Assembly (NCBI RefSeq): GCF_001644605.1
Contig: NZ_CP011388.1
Span: forward strand, 3,748,501 to 3,812,500
DNA length: 64,000 nt
Reading direction: 5' to 3'
Source: Paenibacillus swuensis
GTDB taxonomy: Bacteria; Bacillota; Bacilli; Paenibacillales; DY6
In this document: positions 26,182-35,335 of the stretch, one piece after another
Layout of the letters: each line of letters starts with the position of its first letter
Numbering within the stretch: position 1 is the first letter of the stretch
Made by a program: the position numbers and the translations under genes
Notes under the pieces: generated by a model
Told to the model about the DNA's origin: nothing
The model's database searches: none
Seen by the model: the letters and a program-made list of their open reading frames with translations, nothing else

Positions 26182-27021
26182 ATGAGCACGAATGACAATG
26201 AGAAAAAGTTAGGGTTGAATGAAACACAAGGGGAGACGCCGAGTTTTGGCCGCCCGGATTCGGAGGAAGCGATTGAATTGACGAATGCTGAGATCGAGTC
26301 CGAGTTAGAGAGAGAAGCTTTGCTTGCACCTACAGATGATCGAATTACAGAAGAGGCTGAGCGCGCAGGAACAGTGCCTCCGTCCGATGGCAGACGTTCC
26401 AATGGCGTTTGGATCGGAGCAACGGTAGTCCTTGCGGCGTTGTTAGCAGTGTCTCTTGTCTCCAACCCGTTTGGAAAGAAAGATGTCGCGGTTGCCACCG
26501 TCAACGGAGTCGAAATCAGCCAAGACCAGATGTATGACGAGATGGTTAAAGCCGGAGGCGCTCAAACGGTGGACAAGCTGATCACGGAAGAAGTGTTGGG
26601 TCAGGAGCTGGAGGCTAAGAAAATCGCATTAACGGATGCAGATTATGATGCCGAAATTGCCAAAGTGAAGAAAAGCTTTCCTTCGGAAGATGAGTTTCAA
26701 CAGGCATTGCAACAATATGGTATGACGATGGAAGATCTGAAGGCTCAAATTAAGACACAATTGCAAGTAAAGAAATTGCTTGAGCCGGGGATTAAAGTAA
26801 CCGATGATCAAGTGAAGAAATACTATACGGACAACAAAGCAACATTCGGTACAGCAACGCTTGAAGAGAAGAAAGTCGAGATCAAGGATAACCTGATTAA
26901 CACCGAGGTTGCCAATAAAGCTCCTGCATATTTAGAGGAACTGAAAGGTAAAGCCAAGATCACGAACACGCTTGAGAAACCAGCTACAGACGCACCTGCA
27001 ACCGCACCTGCAACTGAATAG
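26182..27021 (+). CDS. Membrane-anchored SurA N-terminal domain protein
   Basis: 279 residues. An acidic cytoplasmic part (about 1-76) is followed by one membrane helix (77-95) and an extracytoplasmic SurA_N/PrsA-like chaperone domain (VATVNGVEISQDQMYDEMV and helices after it). The parvulin prolyl isomerase domain normally inserted in such foldases is missing: ITDDQVKKYY-type sequence runs directly to the C-terminal helix. A Pro/Ala/Thr tail ends the protein. It is probably a foldase-like chaperone for exported proteins. ATG 26182 is favoured over the frame start at 26152. Confidence 0.82.
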   Translation: MSTNDNEKKLGLNETQGETPSFGRPDSEEAIELTNAEIESELEREALLAPTDDRITEEAERAGTVPPSDGRRSNGVWIGATVVLAALLAVSLVSNPFGKKDVAVATVNGVEISQDQMYDEMVKAGGAQTVDKLITEEVLGQELEAKKIALTDADYDAEIAKVKKSFPSEDEFQQALQQYGMTMEDLKAQIKTQLQVKKLLEPGIKVTDDQVKKYYTDNKATFGTATLEEKKVEIKDNLINTEVANKAPAYLEELKGKAKITNTLEKPATDAPATAPATE

Positions 27022-27030
27022 TGTTAACTT

Positions 27031-27059
27031 CCCGGAATCCAGGATTTCGGGTTTTTTTT
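27031..27059 (+). terminator. Terminator after the SurA_N gene
   Basis: CCCGGAA pairs with TTTCGGG and is followed by eight T. Confidence 0.8.
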
Positions 27060-27078
27060 ATGCATTTATGAATTGGTT

Positions 27079-27107
27079 TTGGGCAAAAGCGGAATAAAGG
27101 TTATAAT
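27079..27107 (+). promoter_or_regulatory. Promoter of the 97-residue gene
   Basis: TTGGGC (27079-27084), 17 bp, TATAAT (27102-27107). Confidence 0.55.
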
Positions 27108-27134
27108 GAGTTAAAGTATAAGGAGGCTGACAAC

Positions 27135-27428
27135 ATGTTGGACATTACGGAATACAGTGTTGAAGTTATCAAGGATCCCTTCAGTATTATTGCCGGCAAG
27201 CGATATGAATTTTTAATGGACCTTGATCTGGATGAGGAAGATGAGCTTTACACATCGAACGGAATATACATAAGAGCCATCTATAGCGTAGGTGATGGGG
27301 ATTCCCGTCTGATCAAATATGACTTGCTTGAGAAAACCACGGATCTCTTGCTGGATTATGATCTGGAAGAAGATGAAGAGGCTGAGTTAAAGCAATTCTG
27401 TCATGATCACTGGAAAGAATCGGAATAG
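27135..27428 (+). CDS. Small acidic protein, DUF6509-like
   Basis: 97 residues, strongly acidic at the C-terminus (LEEDEEAELKQF). ITEYSVEVIKDPFSI and GKRYEFLMDLDLDEEDELY resemble small proteins of Bacillales annotated DUF6509; I recall the pattern but could not check it. Soluble, no signal peptide. RBS AAGGAGG. It ends 1 nt before the DUF72 gene, so the two form an operon. Function unknown. Confidence 0.75.
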   Translation: MLDITEYSVEVIKDPFSIIAGKRYEFLMDLDLDEEDELYTSNGIYIRAIYSVGDGDSRLIKYDLLEKTTDLLLDYDLEEDEEAELKQFCHDHWKESE

Positions 27429-27429
27429 C

Positions 27430-28275
27430 ATGATTACCATAGGGTTAGCCGGATGGGGAGATCACCCCGAATTATATCCTGCGGGTATCGGAGCTAAACA
27501 CAAACTGCATACATACAGCGGTCACTTTCCGGTGGTGGAGGTGGATAGCTCTTTCTATGCGATTCCTTCAATAGAGCAATACGCCAAATGGGATGAAGCT
27601 ACACCGGAAGGATTTTCTTTCGTCGTTAAAGCTTTTCAAGGGATGACAGGTCACTTGCGAGGACCCAATCCGTTCTCGGGAAATGATGAGATGTATGATT
27701 ATTTCAAAAGTACACTTGAGCCACTTCGGAAGTCGGACAAACTAAAGGCGGTTCTGTTCCAGTTTCCGCCATGGTTTGACTGCTCCAAACCGAATGTGGC
27801 TTTACTTCGCGCCGCCAGGGATCGAATGGGTGACGTTCCGGTCGCGTTAGAATTCCGACATCAGAGCTGGTTTACAGCCGATATGAAGGACAAGACGCTG
27901 GATTATATGAGGCAAGACGGCTGGATTCATTCCATCTGTGACGAGCCTCAGGCTGGAATGGGTTCCATACCTATAGTGCCTGTTGCTACGGACGAGGGAT
28001 TGAGCATCGTGCGTTTCCATGGTCGGAATGTGCAGGGCTGGAACAGCAGCGGAAGCCCTGACTGGCGTGATGTGCGTTATCTGTATAGGTACAGTGATGA
28101 AGAATTGGTTGAATGGAAGGGAATTATAGAAAACTTAGAGAAAACATGCTGCGAGGTCTGCGTAATCTTTAACAATAATTCCGGCGGGGACGCATCCGAC
28201 AATGCCAAACAATTACAGCAACTGCTGGATCTTGAGTGGCAAGGGCTTGCGCCGCGCCAGCTGGATCTATTTTGA
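27430..28275 (+). CDS. DUF72 family TIM-barrel protein
   Basis: 281 residues. IGLAGWGDHPELYP at the start, FPVVEVDSSFYAIPS, FQFPPWF, VALEFRHQSWF and FNNNSGGDASDNA are the conserved DUF72 segments. No activity is established for the family. The frame is open 9 codons upstream, but ATG 27430 directly follows the previous stop and matches the family start; the ribosome site (GGAAAG) is modest, so coupling is likely. Confidence 0.88.
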   Translation: MITIGLAGWGDHPELYPAGIGAKHKLHTYSGHFPVVEVDSSFYAIPSIEQYAKWDEATPEGFSFVVKAFQGMTGHLRGPNPFSGNDEMYDYFKSTLEPLRKSDKLKAVLFQFPPWFDCSKPNVALLRAARDRMGDVPVALEFRHQSWFTADMKDKTLDYMRQDGWIHSICDEPQAGMGSIPIVPVATDEGLSIVRFHGRNVQGWNSSGSPDWRDVRYLYRYSDEELVEWKGIIENLEKTCCEVCVIFNNNSGGDASDNAKQLQQLLDLEWQGLAPRQLDLF

Positions 28276-28298
28276 TAAGGGCTTAAGGGGGGATTGAA

Positions 28299-30572
28299 AT
28301 GAAGAGAAAGAGAGTGTTTTTTCGCACCTTGTTGCGTTTTTTCATCATAATTGGTTGCGCTTACACGCTAATTGCCACAAGTGTCTTTTTTTATAAAAAC
28401 GATCAGATTAACCGGATGCGAATGGACAACGCTCAACGCGCATTTCTGGAGCAAGCCGCGGAGAAGATGGATGTGAAGCTCCAAATTGCCGGGCATATCG
28501 CCAACTTATTAAGGAATAATCAATCCTTGATCAATTACGCAAAGAGCAGTGAAATCAACTATTACGACGTCACTAAACTCTATGATGAATTGAAAAATTA
28601 TAACGGACTCTTTTTTAGCGCCGGATATCGTATAGATGTTACTAAACCGAATCAAGATTTGATCGTTTCTTCTACGAATACGATGAATGTCAAGCGCTTT
28701 CAAGAAGAATTGGGAATGAATAGTGAGACGATAGCAACCTTGCAGCAATTTTATTCATCTAAAGATCAGATTCGTTCCACGATGATGTTAAAGGGTCTCA
28801 AAGATCAACGAACGGGTAAGTCCATGTTTACATGGGTGAAAAGGGAATTAATCTGGGGCCAGAAGGTTTACTTCTACATCTCATTCTATGAGAAGGATTT
28901 CCTGCCTGCGGTAGAAGAAGATCAAAGCTTCATTGTATTCTACAAGCAGAATCCGATTGCCATGGCTACAGAAGGATCCTTAGATCCTGTAGCCGCCATA
29001 TACGACAAGTTCAGAAAGACGTGGCCGGTGCTGATCAAACCGGGTGAGCTCCTTAAAGGCAATAACTTGGAGGACTCCGTAGACGGCTACAAGCTGCGAG
29101 TTCGTTCCACAACATTATATGATGATTGGCAGTATGCTTATATAACTCCGATTCCGGGATTGTTTTATAACGTATCTGAATTACTAGGTGGCGCGGCGTC
29201 TATATTTGTAGCTATGTTGATATTGTGCGTAGGCATCGGACTGTTTGCGGCCAATAAAGTTTACCGGCCCGTGAAAACCGTAATCCAAGCCTTCGGCGGT
29301 GAGGATTTATCCCAGCCCAACGATGAATTTCAGTTCCTGCAAGACACTGCTCGCAATATTAGAATGGCGAATGAACAGCTGAAGGAGACATTGCTTACTC
29401 AGCAACTTCCGATGCGTAACAAAATACTTCGAGATATGTTGCTGGGGTTGATTCCGGACGAGAAGAAAGAGCATCACATCGAGGAGCTTAAACTTGAGAT
29501 CCTTAGAGAACCGTTCACTGTTGTTATTATTGAATTCACCCGCTTGAAAATTTTTCAGGACCGTTCATTGACGAAAGATGCCATTATGCAAATTCAGTCG
29601 CAAGCCATCTATATTATAGAGGAAGCGGTTAAAGCTAAAGCCCTCTGTCAGGTTATGGAATGGGAACATAAGAGATATTTGATTTTGATCCAGGAAATCG
29701 ATGGAGTCGCTATCAAACAGTGGTTTGAAGATGCCATATATACCATTGAGGCGGAGTATGAACTAGGCTTGGCTGCTGCTGTCGGCAAACCCGCTCAGCA
29801 TGTAAACGAGATTGAAGAGGCTTATTACTCAGCCCTTCGCTTGCTGGACTATCCTGCTGTGGTGGAGAAGAAAACCATCATCACGGATGAAGATATTAAA
29901 CAGCTCCATACGGCAAGTTATTACTATCCTCTGGATATGGAGCGGGATTTGATGTATGCCGTATTGCGGGGGAAAGAAGACGAGGCTCTTGCTATCCTGA
30001 ACCGTATACTAGAAGAAAATTTAAATCATCTGCATTCCAATCAAGACATGTTAACTCAGCTGTGGTTTGAAATGCGTACTACCGTTAACCGGATATTGCA
30101 GCAAGTCAATATTGATCAGGATCAATTAAAAAATAGTTGGCTTCTTTCCGGGACGGAATGGCATACCCCGGAAGACTTGGCCCGGATGATAACAAGCTAC
30201 TTTACACATCTGATTCACCTAATCCATGATGAGAATCAACAATTCGGCAGTTCGGCGGCGGATCAGATGATGGAGTACATTCACGAACACTATGTCCGTG
30301 ACCTTTCCCTCAAGGATATCGCAGATCATTTCAGTCTCTCTTCAGGATACGTAAGCACCTTATTTAAACAACACACAGGGGAAAACTTCAAGGATTATCT
30401 CAATATCTACAGAGTCAAAAAAGCGAAGCAAATTATGGACGGGGAAACGGTAAAGATTGCGGATTTGGCCATCCGCGTCGGATGTAACAGCGCGAATACA
30501 TTTATTCGGATATTCAAAAAATATGAGGGCATCTCGCCTGGCCAATATGCAGGCAAAGGAGAACCCATGTAA
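28299..30572 (+). CDS. Two-transmembrane AraC-family regulator of the adjacent ABC operon
   Basis: 757 residues. Membrane helices near 9-29 and 292-313 enclose an extracellular sensor region; a cytoplasmic linker leads to a C-terminal AraC HTH pair (YVRDLSLKDIADHFSLSSGY and IADLAIRVGCNSANTFIRIF). Such regulators are common in Paenibacillus beside LplABC-like sugar transporters and are thought to sense oligosaccharides outside the cell. Direct repeats right after the gene are candidate binding sites. GGGGGG serves as RBS. Confidence 0.88.
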   Translation: MKRKRVFFRTLLRFFIIIGCAYTLIATSVFFYKNDQINRMRMDNAQRAFLEQAAEKMDVKLQIAGHIANLLRNNQSLINYAKSSEINYYDVTKLYDELKNYNGLFFSAGYRIDVTKPNQDLIVSSTNTMNVKRFQEELGMNSETIATLQQFYSSKDQIRSTMMLKGLKDQRTGKSMFTWVKRELIWGQKVYFYISFYEKDFLPAVEEDQSFIVFYKQNPIAMATEGSLDPVAAIYDKFRKTWPVLIKPGELLKGNNLEDSVDGYKLRVRSTTLYDDWQYAYITPIPGLFYNVSELLGGAASIFVAMLILCVGIGLFAANKVYRPVKTVIQAFGGEDLSQPNDEFQFLQDTARNIRMANEQLKETLLTQQLPMRNKILRDMLLGLIPDEKKEHHIEELKLEILREPFTVVIIEFTRLKIFQDRSLTKDAIMQIQSQAIYIIEEAVKAKALCQVMEWEHKRYLILIQEIDGVAIKQWFEDAIYTIEAEYELGLAAAVGKPAQHVNEIEEAYYSALRLLDYPAVVEKKTIITDEDIKQLHTASYYYPLDMERDLMYAVLRGKEDEALAILNRILEENLNHLHSNQDMLTQLWFEMRTTVNRILQQVNIDQDQLKNSWLLSGTEWHTPEDLARMITSYFTHLIHLIHDENQQFGSSAADQMMEYIHEHYVRDLSLKDIADHFSLSSGYVSTLFKQHTGENFKDYLNIYRVKKAKQIMDGETVKIADLAIRVGCNSANTFIRIFKKYEGISPGQYAGKGEPM

Positions 30573-30584
30573 CGACCTTCATCT

Positions 30585-30614
30585 ACCTTCCGCACAAAGC
30601 GGAAGGTTTTTTTT
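30585..30614 (+). terminator. Terminator of the AraC-family gene
   Basis: ACCTTCCGC-ACAAA-GCGGAAGGT with eight T. Confidence 0.88.
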
Positions 30615-30637
30615 CGTAATTTTGCACATTCCAGAAG

Positions 30638-30686
30638 AAATGATGATTTTAAATGAAATGGTGATCAATCGAAAAAATGACGATTT
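30638..30686. repeat. Three phased direct repeats upstream of the sugar ABC promoter
   Basis: AAATGATGATTT (30638-30649), AAATGGTGATCA (30656-30667) and AAATGACGATTT (30675-30686) start 18 and 19 bp apart; the last touches the -35 region. Close to two helical turns apart, they suit tandem binding by the AraC protein encoded next door. Confidence 0.6.
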
Positions 30687-30713
30687 ACGAAGAAGCCCGG
30701 GAGTTGCTATAGT
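30684..30713 (+). promoter_or_regulatory. Promoter of the LplBCA-like operon
   Basis: TTTACG (30684-30689), 18 bp, TATAGT (30708-30713), with TG at 30705-30706 making an extended -10. The weak -35 is covered by the third repeat, as expected for an activated promoter. Confidence 0.55.
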
Positions 30714-30769
30714 ACGGGGGAGGAAAATGAAACGCTTACAACACGAATGAAAGGAGGAATAAACATTTC

Positions 30770-31744
30770 ATGAGCATGAATATGCAGCAATCACCGAAAG
30801 TTTCAATTCGAGGATTGACCAAGAACAGAACCGTCAAACATAAAGGGTTAGGCTCGCGATTACTGAAAGATAAAACACTATATCTAATGTTGATTCCTTT
30901 CATCGCATTCTACGTACTATTCGCCTACAAACCCATGTACGGGCTGCTTATGGCTTTTCAGGATTACAGTATCTTCAAGGGGATAAGCGGCAGCGAATGG
31001 ATCGGTTTGGAGAACTTTAAAACCTTCCTGGAAAGCGAAGCGTTCATCCGTTGTCTGCGCAATACGCTGCTGATTAACGGGTACAGTCTGATCTTCGCAT
31101 TTCCGGTTCCGATTATTCTGGCTTTAATGTTGAATGAGCTTAAGAATCAGACGTTTAAGAAAACGGTACAAACGATGACCTATATGCCCCACTTTATTTC
31201 AACAGTTGTCATTGTCGGGATCGTTACGCAGTTTCTCGCTCCGTCCAACGGTCTGGTCAATATCTTGTTAGACAAATTCGGATTTGAGAAAATCTACTTT
31301 CTGGTAGAAGCCGATTATTTCCGATCCATCTTTATCTCGATGAATGTATGGAAAGAAGCGGGCTTTAACGCGATCATTTACATCGCCGCGCTGGCAGGAA
31401 TCAACCAGGACTTATATGAGGCGGCCAGGATGGACGGCGCCAACCGGTTTAAGCAGATGATTCACGTTACGCTGCCGGGCATATTGCCTACCATTATGAT
31501 TATGTTCATTCTGAAGCTGGGACAGTTACTAGAGGTTGGAGCGGAATCCATTATCCTGCTGTATCAACCGGCTACGTACGAGACGGCGGATGTCATCTCA
31601 ACTTACGTATATCGAGTAGGCTTGCAAGAAGGACATCATGGTCTGGCAACGGCGGTCGGCTTGTTCGATTCGGTCATCGGGCTGATTCTTGTCATTTCCG
31701 CAAATTATCTTAGCAAAAAATACACCCAAAGTTCCTTGTGGTAG
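30770..31744 (+). CDS. Carbohydrate ABC transporter permease, LplB-like
   Basis: 324 residues and six hydrophobic segments after a basic N-terminus. The EAAxxDGA-type loop is EAARMDGANRFKQM, contacting a shared ATPase (MsmX type) not encoded here. PMYGLLMAFQDYSIFKGI is typical of LplB/YtcP partners. RBS AAAGGAGG is 12 nt from ATG 30770; inner ATGs at 30776 and 30782 are possible. Confidence 0.9.
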   Translation: MSMNMQQSPKVSIRGLTKNRTVKHKGLGSRLLKDKTLYLMLIPFIAFYVLFAYKPMYGLLMAFQDYSIFKGISGSEWIGLENFKTFLESEAFIRCLRNTLLINGYSLIFAFPVPIILALMLNELKNQTFKKTVQTMTYMPHFISTVVIVGIVTQFLAPSNGLVNILLDKFGFEKIYFLVEADYFRSIFISMNVWKEAGFNAIIYIAALAGINQDLYEAARMDGANRFKQMIHVTLPGILPTIMIMFILKLGQLLEVGAESIILLYQPATYETADVISTYVYRVGLQEGHHGLATAVGLFDSVIGLILVISANYLSKKYTQSSLW

Positions 31745-31758
31745 AGAGGAGGTTCAGC

Positions 31759-32631
31759 GTGAACCGAAATTTAAAAGTATTAAACTTTAATGTCATTAAC
31801 TATTTAATACTCAGTCTCATTTCGTTGCTGACCGTCTATCCGTTCATCTATGTTCTTGCCGCGTCTTTCTCAAGCGGCTATGCGGTAACACACGGCGAAG
31901 TCACATTATTTCCGGTAGGCTTCAATCTGGAAGCGTATTCGCAGGTCTTTAAAGAAAACGGTTTATGGACCGCTTATGGAAATACGATCTACTACACCGT
32001 TGTGGGAACAGCCGTAAGTATCCTGTTAACCTTGTTCGGCGCCTACCCGTTATCGAAGAAACGTTTGGTGGGAAGGAAATGGATCGGTTTCTTCATTGTC
32101 TTCACGATGTTGTTTAACGCGGGAATCATTCCGTTCTATATTAATCTGAAGGATTTGGACCTGTTAAATACACGTATGGGCGTCATTATCCCGTTCGCAA
32201 TCAGTACTTTCAATGTCATCATACTTCGCACCTTTTTCCAGGCGGTACCTGATGAACTGGAGGAAGCGGCGACGGTGGACGGCGCTACCGATTGGCAGGT
32301 TCTATGGAAGATCTATCTGCCACTGGCTATGCCCGCACTGGCTACCATTGCCCTGTTCTATGCGGTGAGCCGCTGGAACGGTTACTTCTGGAGCATGATC
32401 ATCCTCCGGGATCAAGAATTGATCCCCCTTCAGGTTCTGTTGACGAAGTTGATTGTTTCGCTCAGGCCCAGTGATAATGCCGTTGCGGCCGCGGGAGATA
32501 TTGTCTCCTATACGCAAGAAACGGTAATCTACGCCACGATCATCATTTCCATTATCCCGATTATTGCAGTGTACCCTTTCATCCAGCGATTCTTCGTGAA
32601 GGGCGTCATGGTAGGCTCGGTTAAGGGATAA
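31759..32631 (+). CDS. Carbohydrate ABC transporter permease, LplC/YtcP-like
   Basis: 290 residues, six hydrophobic segments, with EEAATVDGATDWQVLWKIYL as the ATPase-contact loop. The frame also offers GTG 31738, but GAGGAGG lies between the two, 6 nt before GTG 31759, so the inner GTG is the start. It pairs with the LplB-like permease. Confidence 0.9.
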   Translation: MNRNLKVLNFNVINYLILSLISLLTVYPFIYVLAASFSSGYAVTHGEVTLFPVGFNLEAYSQVFKENGLWTAYGNTIYYTVVGTAVSILLTLFGAYPLSKKRLVGRKWIGFFIVFTMLFNAGIIPFYINLKDLDLLNTRMGVIIPFAISTFNVIILRTFFQAVPDELEEAATVDGATDWQVLWKIYLPLAMPALATIALFYAVSRWNGYFWSMIILRDQELIPLQVLLTKLIVSLRPSDNAVAAAGDIVSYTQETVIYATIIISIIPIIAVYPFIQRFFVKGVMVGSVKG

Positions 32632-32722
32632 GCTGGGCGCATCATTTCATGGATTCACCCGGAACAAAGTTCCGTCTGAATATAGTACAATTTTAGATAA
32701 GAAAAGGGAGGAAGATTCAGGA

Positions 32723-34327
32723 ATGAGGAATAACAAGTTAATCACGAGTCTATTGTTAGCAAGTTTGGCGGCCACCGCTCTCGTAGGCTGCAACAACAAT
32801 GCGCCGGAGAACGCGGCAGCCAATGTGAATGAGAAGGTTAGCGGAAACAGCAACGTAAAGGAAGAAGAGGCACCCGCCACCGCCAAATATGCGGCCAGTA
32901 AAGACCCGATTGAATTAAGAATTCATATGCACTTTAACGATCGGGAGGCGTTTGATGATAACTGGGAGGCTTTCAAGAAAGCCGCGGAATTTACGAACGT
33001 GACGCTGAAAGGCGTGGCTCCGAAATCAGCTTCCAAAAGCGTGGAAGTATTTAACCTGATGATGTCATCCGGGGATATTCCGGACATTGTGCAAGGTGAA
33101 CGGGATCCTCTTGAAAAATTTGGTAAGCAAGGCGCATTCGTTCCTTTAAACGATCTGATTGATCAGCACGCGCCTAACATTAAGAAGTTTCTGGATTCCC
33201 GTCTGGATGTGAAACGCGCCATCACCGCAGGAGACGGTAACATTTATTTCATACCGTTTATCCCGGAAGGCGATGTCGCTGAAGGCTGGTTCTATCGTCA
33301 GGATTGGTTAGATAAGCTGAAGTTGCAGGCTCCGAAGACAATTGATGAATTCTACAATGTCATGAAAGCGTTTAAAGAGAAGGATCCGAACGGAAACGGC
33401 AAAGCGGATGAGGTACCGATCTTCGACCGCAACAATGCCAACTGGATGGATCATTACTTAGTTCTATGGGATGCAAGAAGAAGTATGGTGATCCGTGACG
33501 GCAATGTGGGTTACGGACCGTTGGAACCTCAATTCAAGACAGCCGTTTCATCTCTGGCCAAGTGGTACAAGGAAGGTTTGATTGACAAAGAAATATTTAC
33601 ACGCGGCAACAAGTCCAGAGATATTATGCTCGGAGATAACGTGGGCGGGATGACGCAGGACTGGTTCGCTTCAACCTATAAGATGAACCAGGCCATGAAG
33701 GATAAAGTGCCTGGACTATCCTTACAGGCTTACGCGCCACCCGCAGGCATGGACGGTAAAATCCGTGAAGCCACACGCAGAGATGTGATTGCGGGCTATG
33801 GTTGGTCGATATCGTCTTCATCCAAGTATCAGGAAGAGGCAATCAAATATTTTGATTTCTGGTTTACAGAGGAAGGAAATCGTCTGAATAACTTCGGTAT
33901 AGAGGGTATTACCTACGATATGGTGGACGGCGCGCCGAAATTAAGACCTGAGATGTTACAGGGCACATTGCCGGATAATCTGTTGAAACACGGAGCCTTT
34001 ACCCAAACTTTCGGGTTACAAGAATTCGATCAGGAATTGCAGAATATTTCGCCGGAAGCTCAGAAAGTGATGAATGAGTATCGTGAGAATAAGTACTCCG
34101 TGGAATTACCACCAATCCTTAAACAGGAAAACGTAGATCCTAAATTATTGGATGAGAAGACGCAGCGTTATCAATATGTAGCCGAGAAATTGCAGAAGTG
34201 GATTCTTGGCGCGGAAAATATTGAGGATAATTATGATGAGTTTGTCGCCCAGCTAAAGAAAATGAATATTGAAGAAGCGTTAAAAGCGGATCAGGCGGCT
34301 TACGAGAAATATATCAGCGTAAAGTAA
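32723..34327 (+). CDS. Carbohydrate ABC transporter substrate-binding lipoprotein, LplA-like
   Basis: 534 residues with lipobox ALVGC (Cys23), a charged linker and a family 1 type solute-binding domain (LMMSSGDIPDIVQGE, FVPLNDLIDQHAPNIKKFL, GWFYRQDWLDKL). The size fits LplA/YtcQ proteins, which bind oligosaccharides or polysaccharide fragments. It is last in the operon, 91 nt after the permease, before a terminator. RBS GGGAGGAAG. No glycoside hydrolase is nearby, so the sugar is unknown. Confidence 0.9.
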   Translation: MRNNKLITSLLLASLAATALVGCNNNAPENAAANVNEKVSGNSNVKEEEAPATAKYAASKDPIELRIHMHFNDREAFDDNWEAFKKAAEFTNVTLKGVAPKSASKSVEVFNLMMSSGDIPDIVQGERDPLEKFGKQGAFVPLNDLIDQHAPNIKKFLDSRLDVKRAITAGDGNIYFIPFIPEGDVAEGWFYRQDWLDKLKLQAPKTIDEFYNVMKAFKEKDPNGNGKADEVPIFDRNNANWMDHYLVLWDARRSMVIRDGNVGYGPLEPQFKTAVSSLAKWYKEGLIDKEIFTRGNKSRDIMLGDNVGGMTQDWFASTYKMNQAMKDKVPGLSLQAYAPPAGMDGKIREATRRDVIAGYGWSISSSSKYQEEAIKYFDFWFTEEGNRLNNFGIEGITYDMVDGAPKLRPEMLQGTLPDNLLKHGAFTQTFGLQEFDQELQNISPEAQKVMNEYRENKYSVELPPILKQENVDPKLLDEKTQRYQYVAEKLQKWILGAENIEDNYDEFVAQLKKMNIEEALKADQAAYEKYISVK

Positions 34328-34346
34328 GTTTCTCTGATTTACGCAG

Positions 34347-34371
34347 CGCGGAACTTCGGTTCCGCGTTTTT
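34347..34371 (+). terminator. Terminator of the LplBCA-like operon
   Basis: CGCGGAAC-TTCG-GTTCCGCG, a UUCG tetraloop hairpin, then five T. Confidence 0.88.
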
Positions 34372-34393
34372 CGTGATGAAACGGCACGGATTG

Positions 34394-34402
34394 TGGTATG
34401 AT
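34394..34402 (+). promoter_or_regulatory. Extended -10 promoter of the radical SAM gene
   Basis: TGGTATGAT (TG-N-TATGAT), about 35 nt before the start codon. No clear -35. Confidence 0.5.
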
Positions 34403-34436
34403 AGTTGGACTTATGTCTTTGAATTGGAGTCCTATG

Positions 34437-35309
34437 ATGAAAAAGTTCAAGAAGTTTTATGTGGAAATTACCAGTGTTTGTAACTTGGCATGCTCATTCT
34501 GTCCCCCTACAGAACGAAAATCTAAATTTATTTCGGTGGAGGACTTTACCCATACATTAGATCAAATACAAGGTCATGCAGAACACATTTATTTTCATGT
34601 GAAAGGCGAGCCCTTATTGCATCCCAAGCTGGATCAACTGCTGGAGCTCAGTCATGAGAAAGGCTTTAAAGTCAACATAACAACGAACGGCACTCTCATT
34701 CATAAGAACAGACACAAATTGCTGAACAAGCCCGCGCTAAGACAGATGAATTTCTCGTTGCACAGCTTTGACGGTCATGAAGGTTCGACCGATAAAGACG
34801 GTTATGTGTCCGGGGTATTGAAATTTGCCAAGACTCTAGCCGAGGCGGGGGTCCTGGTGTCCTTGCGTCTTTGGAATCTGGATAAAGACAACCTGATCAA
34901 CCTGGACAAGGACCGAAATCGTGAAATTCTAGAGATGATTCAAGAGGAGTTCGAACTGGACTATCGTATAGAGGAACATTTTGTCCGAGGAAAAGGAATT
35001 AAACTGGCGAACCGAATCTATCTGAATTACGAGCAAGAGTTTGAATGGCCAGATCTGAAGGAAGATGAAGATGAGGGTAAAGGATTTTGTCACGGATTGC
35101 GTAACCAAGCTGGTGTATTGTCCGATGGAACTGTCATTCCGTGTTGTCTGGACGGAGAAGGGGTTATTAATTTGGGCAACATCCATCAAAACTCATTCTC
35201 TGACATTATAGAAGGAGAGCGGGCTGCAAATCTGTATGATGGTTTCTCACGCAGGGAAGTGATAGAGGAATTATGCCGGAAATGCGGTTACCGCAGAAGA
35301 TTTGATTAA
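34437..35309 (+). CDS. Radical SAM/SPASM-type protein
   Basis: 290 residues. The radical SAM cluster motif is CNLACSFC (C15, C19, C22). HVKGEPLLHP and NITTNGTLI follow. The C-terminal region has six Cys (FCHGLRNQ, VIPCCLDGEG, ELCRKCGYRRR), which suggests a SPASM-like auxiliary iron-sulfur cluster. Substrate unknown; no short precursor peptide gene was seen beside it. ATG 34437 is 7 nt after GGAG; ATG 34434 is also possible. Confidence 0.85.
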   Translation: MKKFKKFYVEITSVCNLACSFCPPTERKSKFISVEDFTHTLDQIQGHAEHIYFHVKGEPLLHPKLDQLLELSHEKGFKVNITTNGTLIHKNRHKLLNKPALRQMNFSLHSFDGHEGSTDKDGYVSGVLKFAKTLAEAGVLVSLRLWNLDKDNLINLDKDRNREILEMIQEEFELDYRIEEHFVRGKGIKLANRIYLNYEQEFEWPDLKEDEDEGKGFCHGLRNQAGVLSDGTVIPCCLDGEGVINLGNIHQNSFSDIIEGERAANLYDGFSRREVIEELCRKCGYRRRFD

Positions 35310-35335
35310 TTTCACGAAATCATAGAGGAGTAAGA

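Noticed and set aside
31738-31758. GTG 31738 as start of the LplC-like permease
   Set aside because: It lies upstream of the GAGGAGG that serves GTG 31759, so it has no ribosome site of its own.
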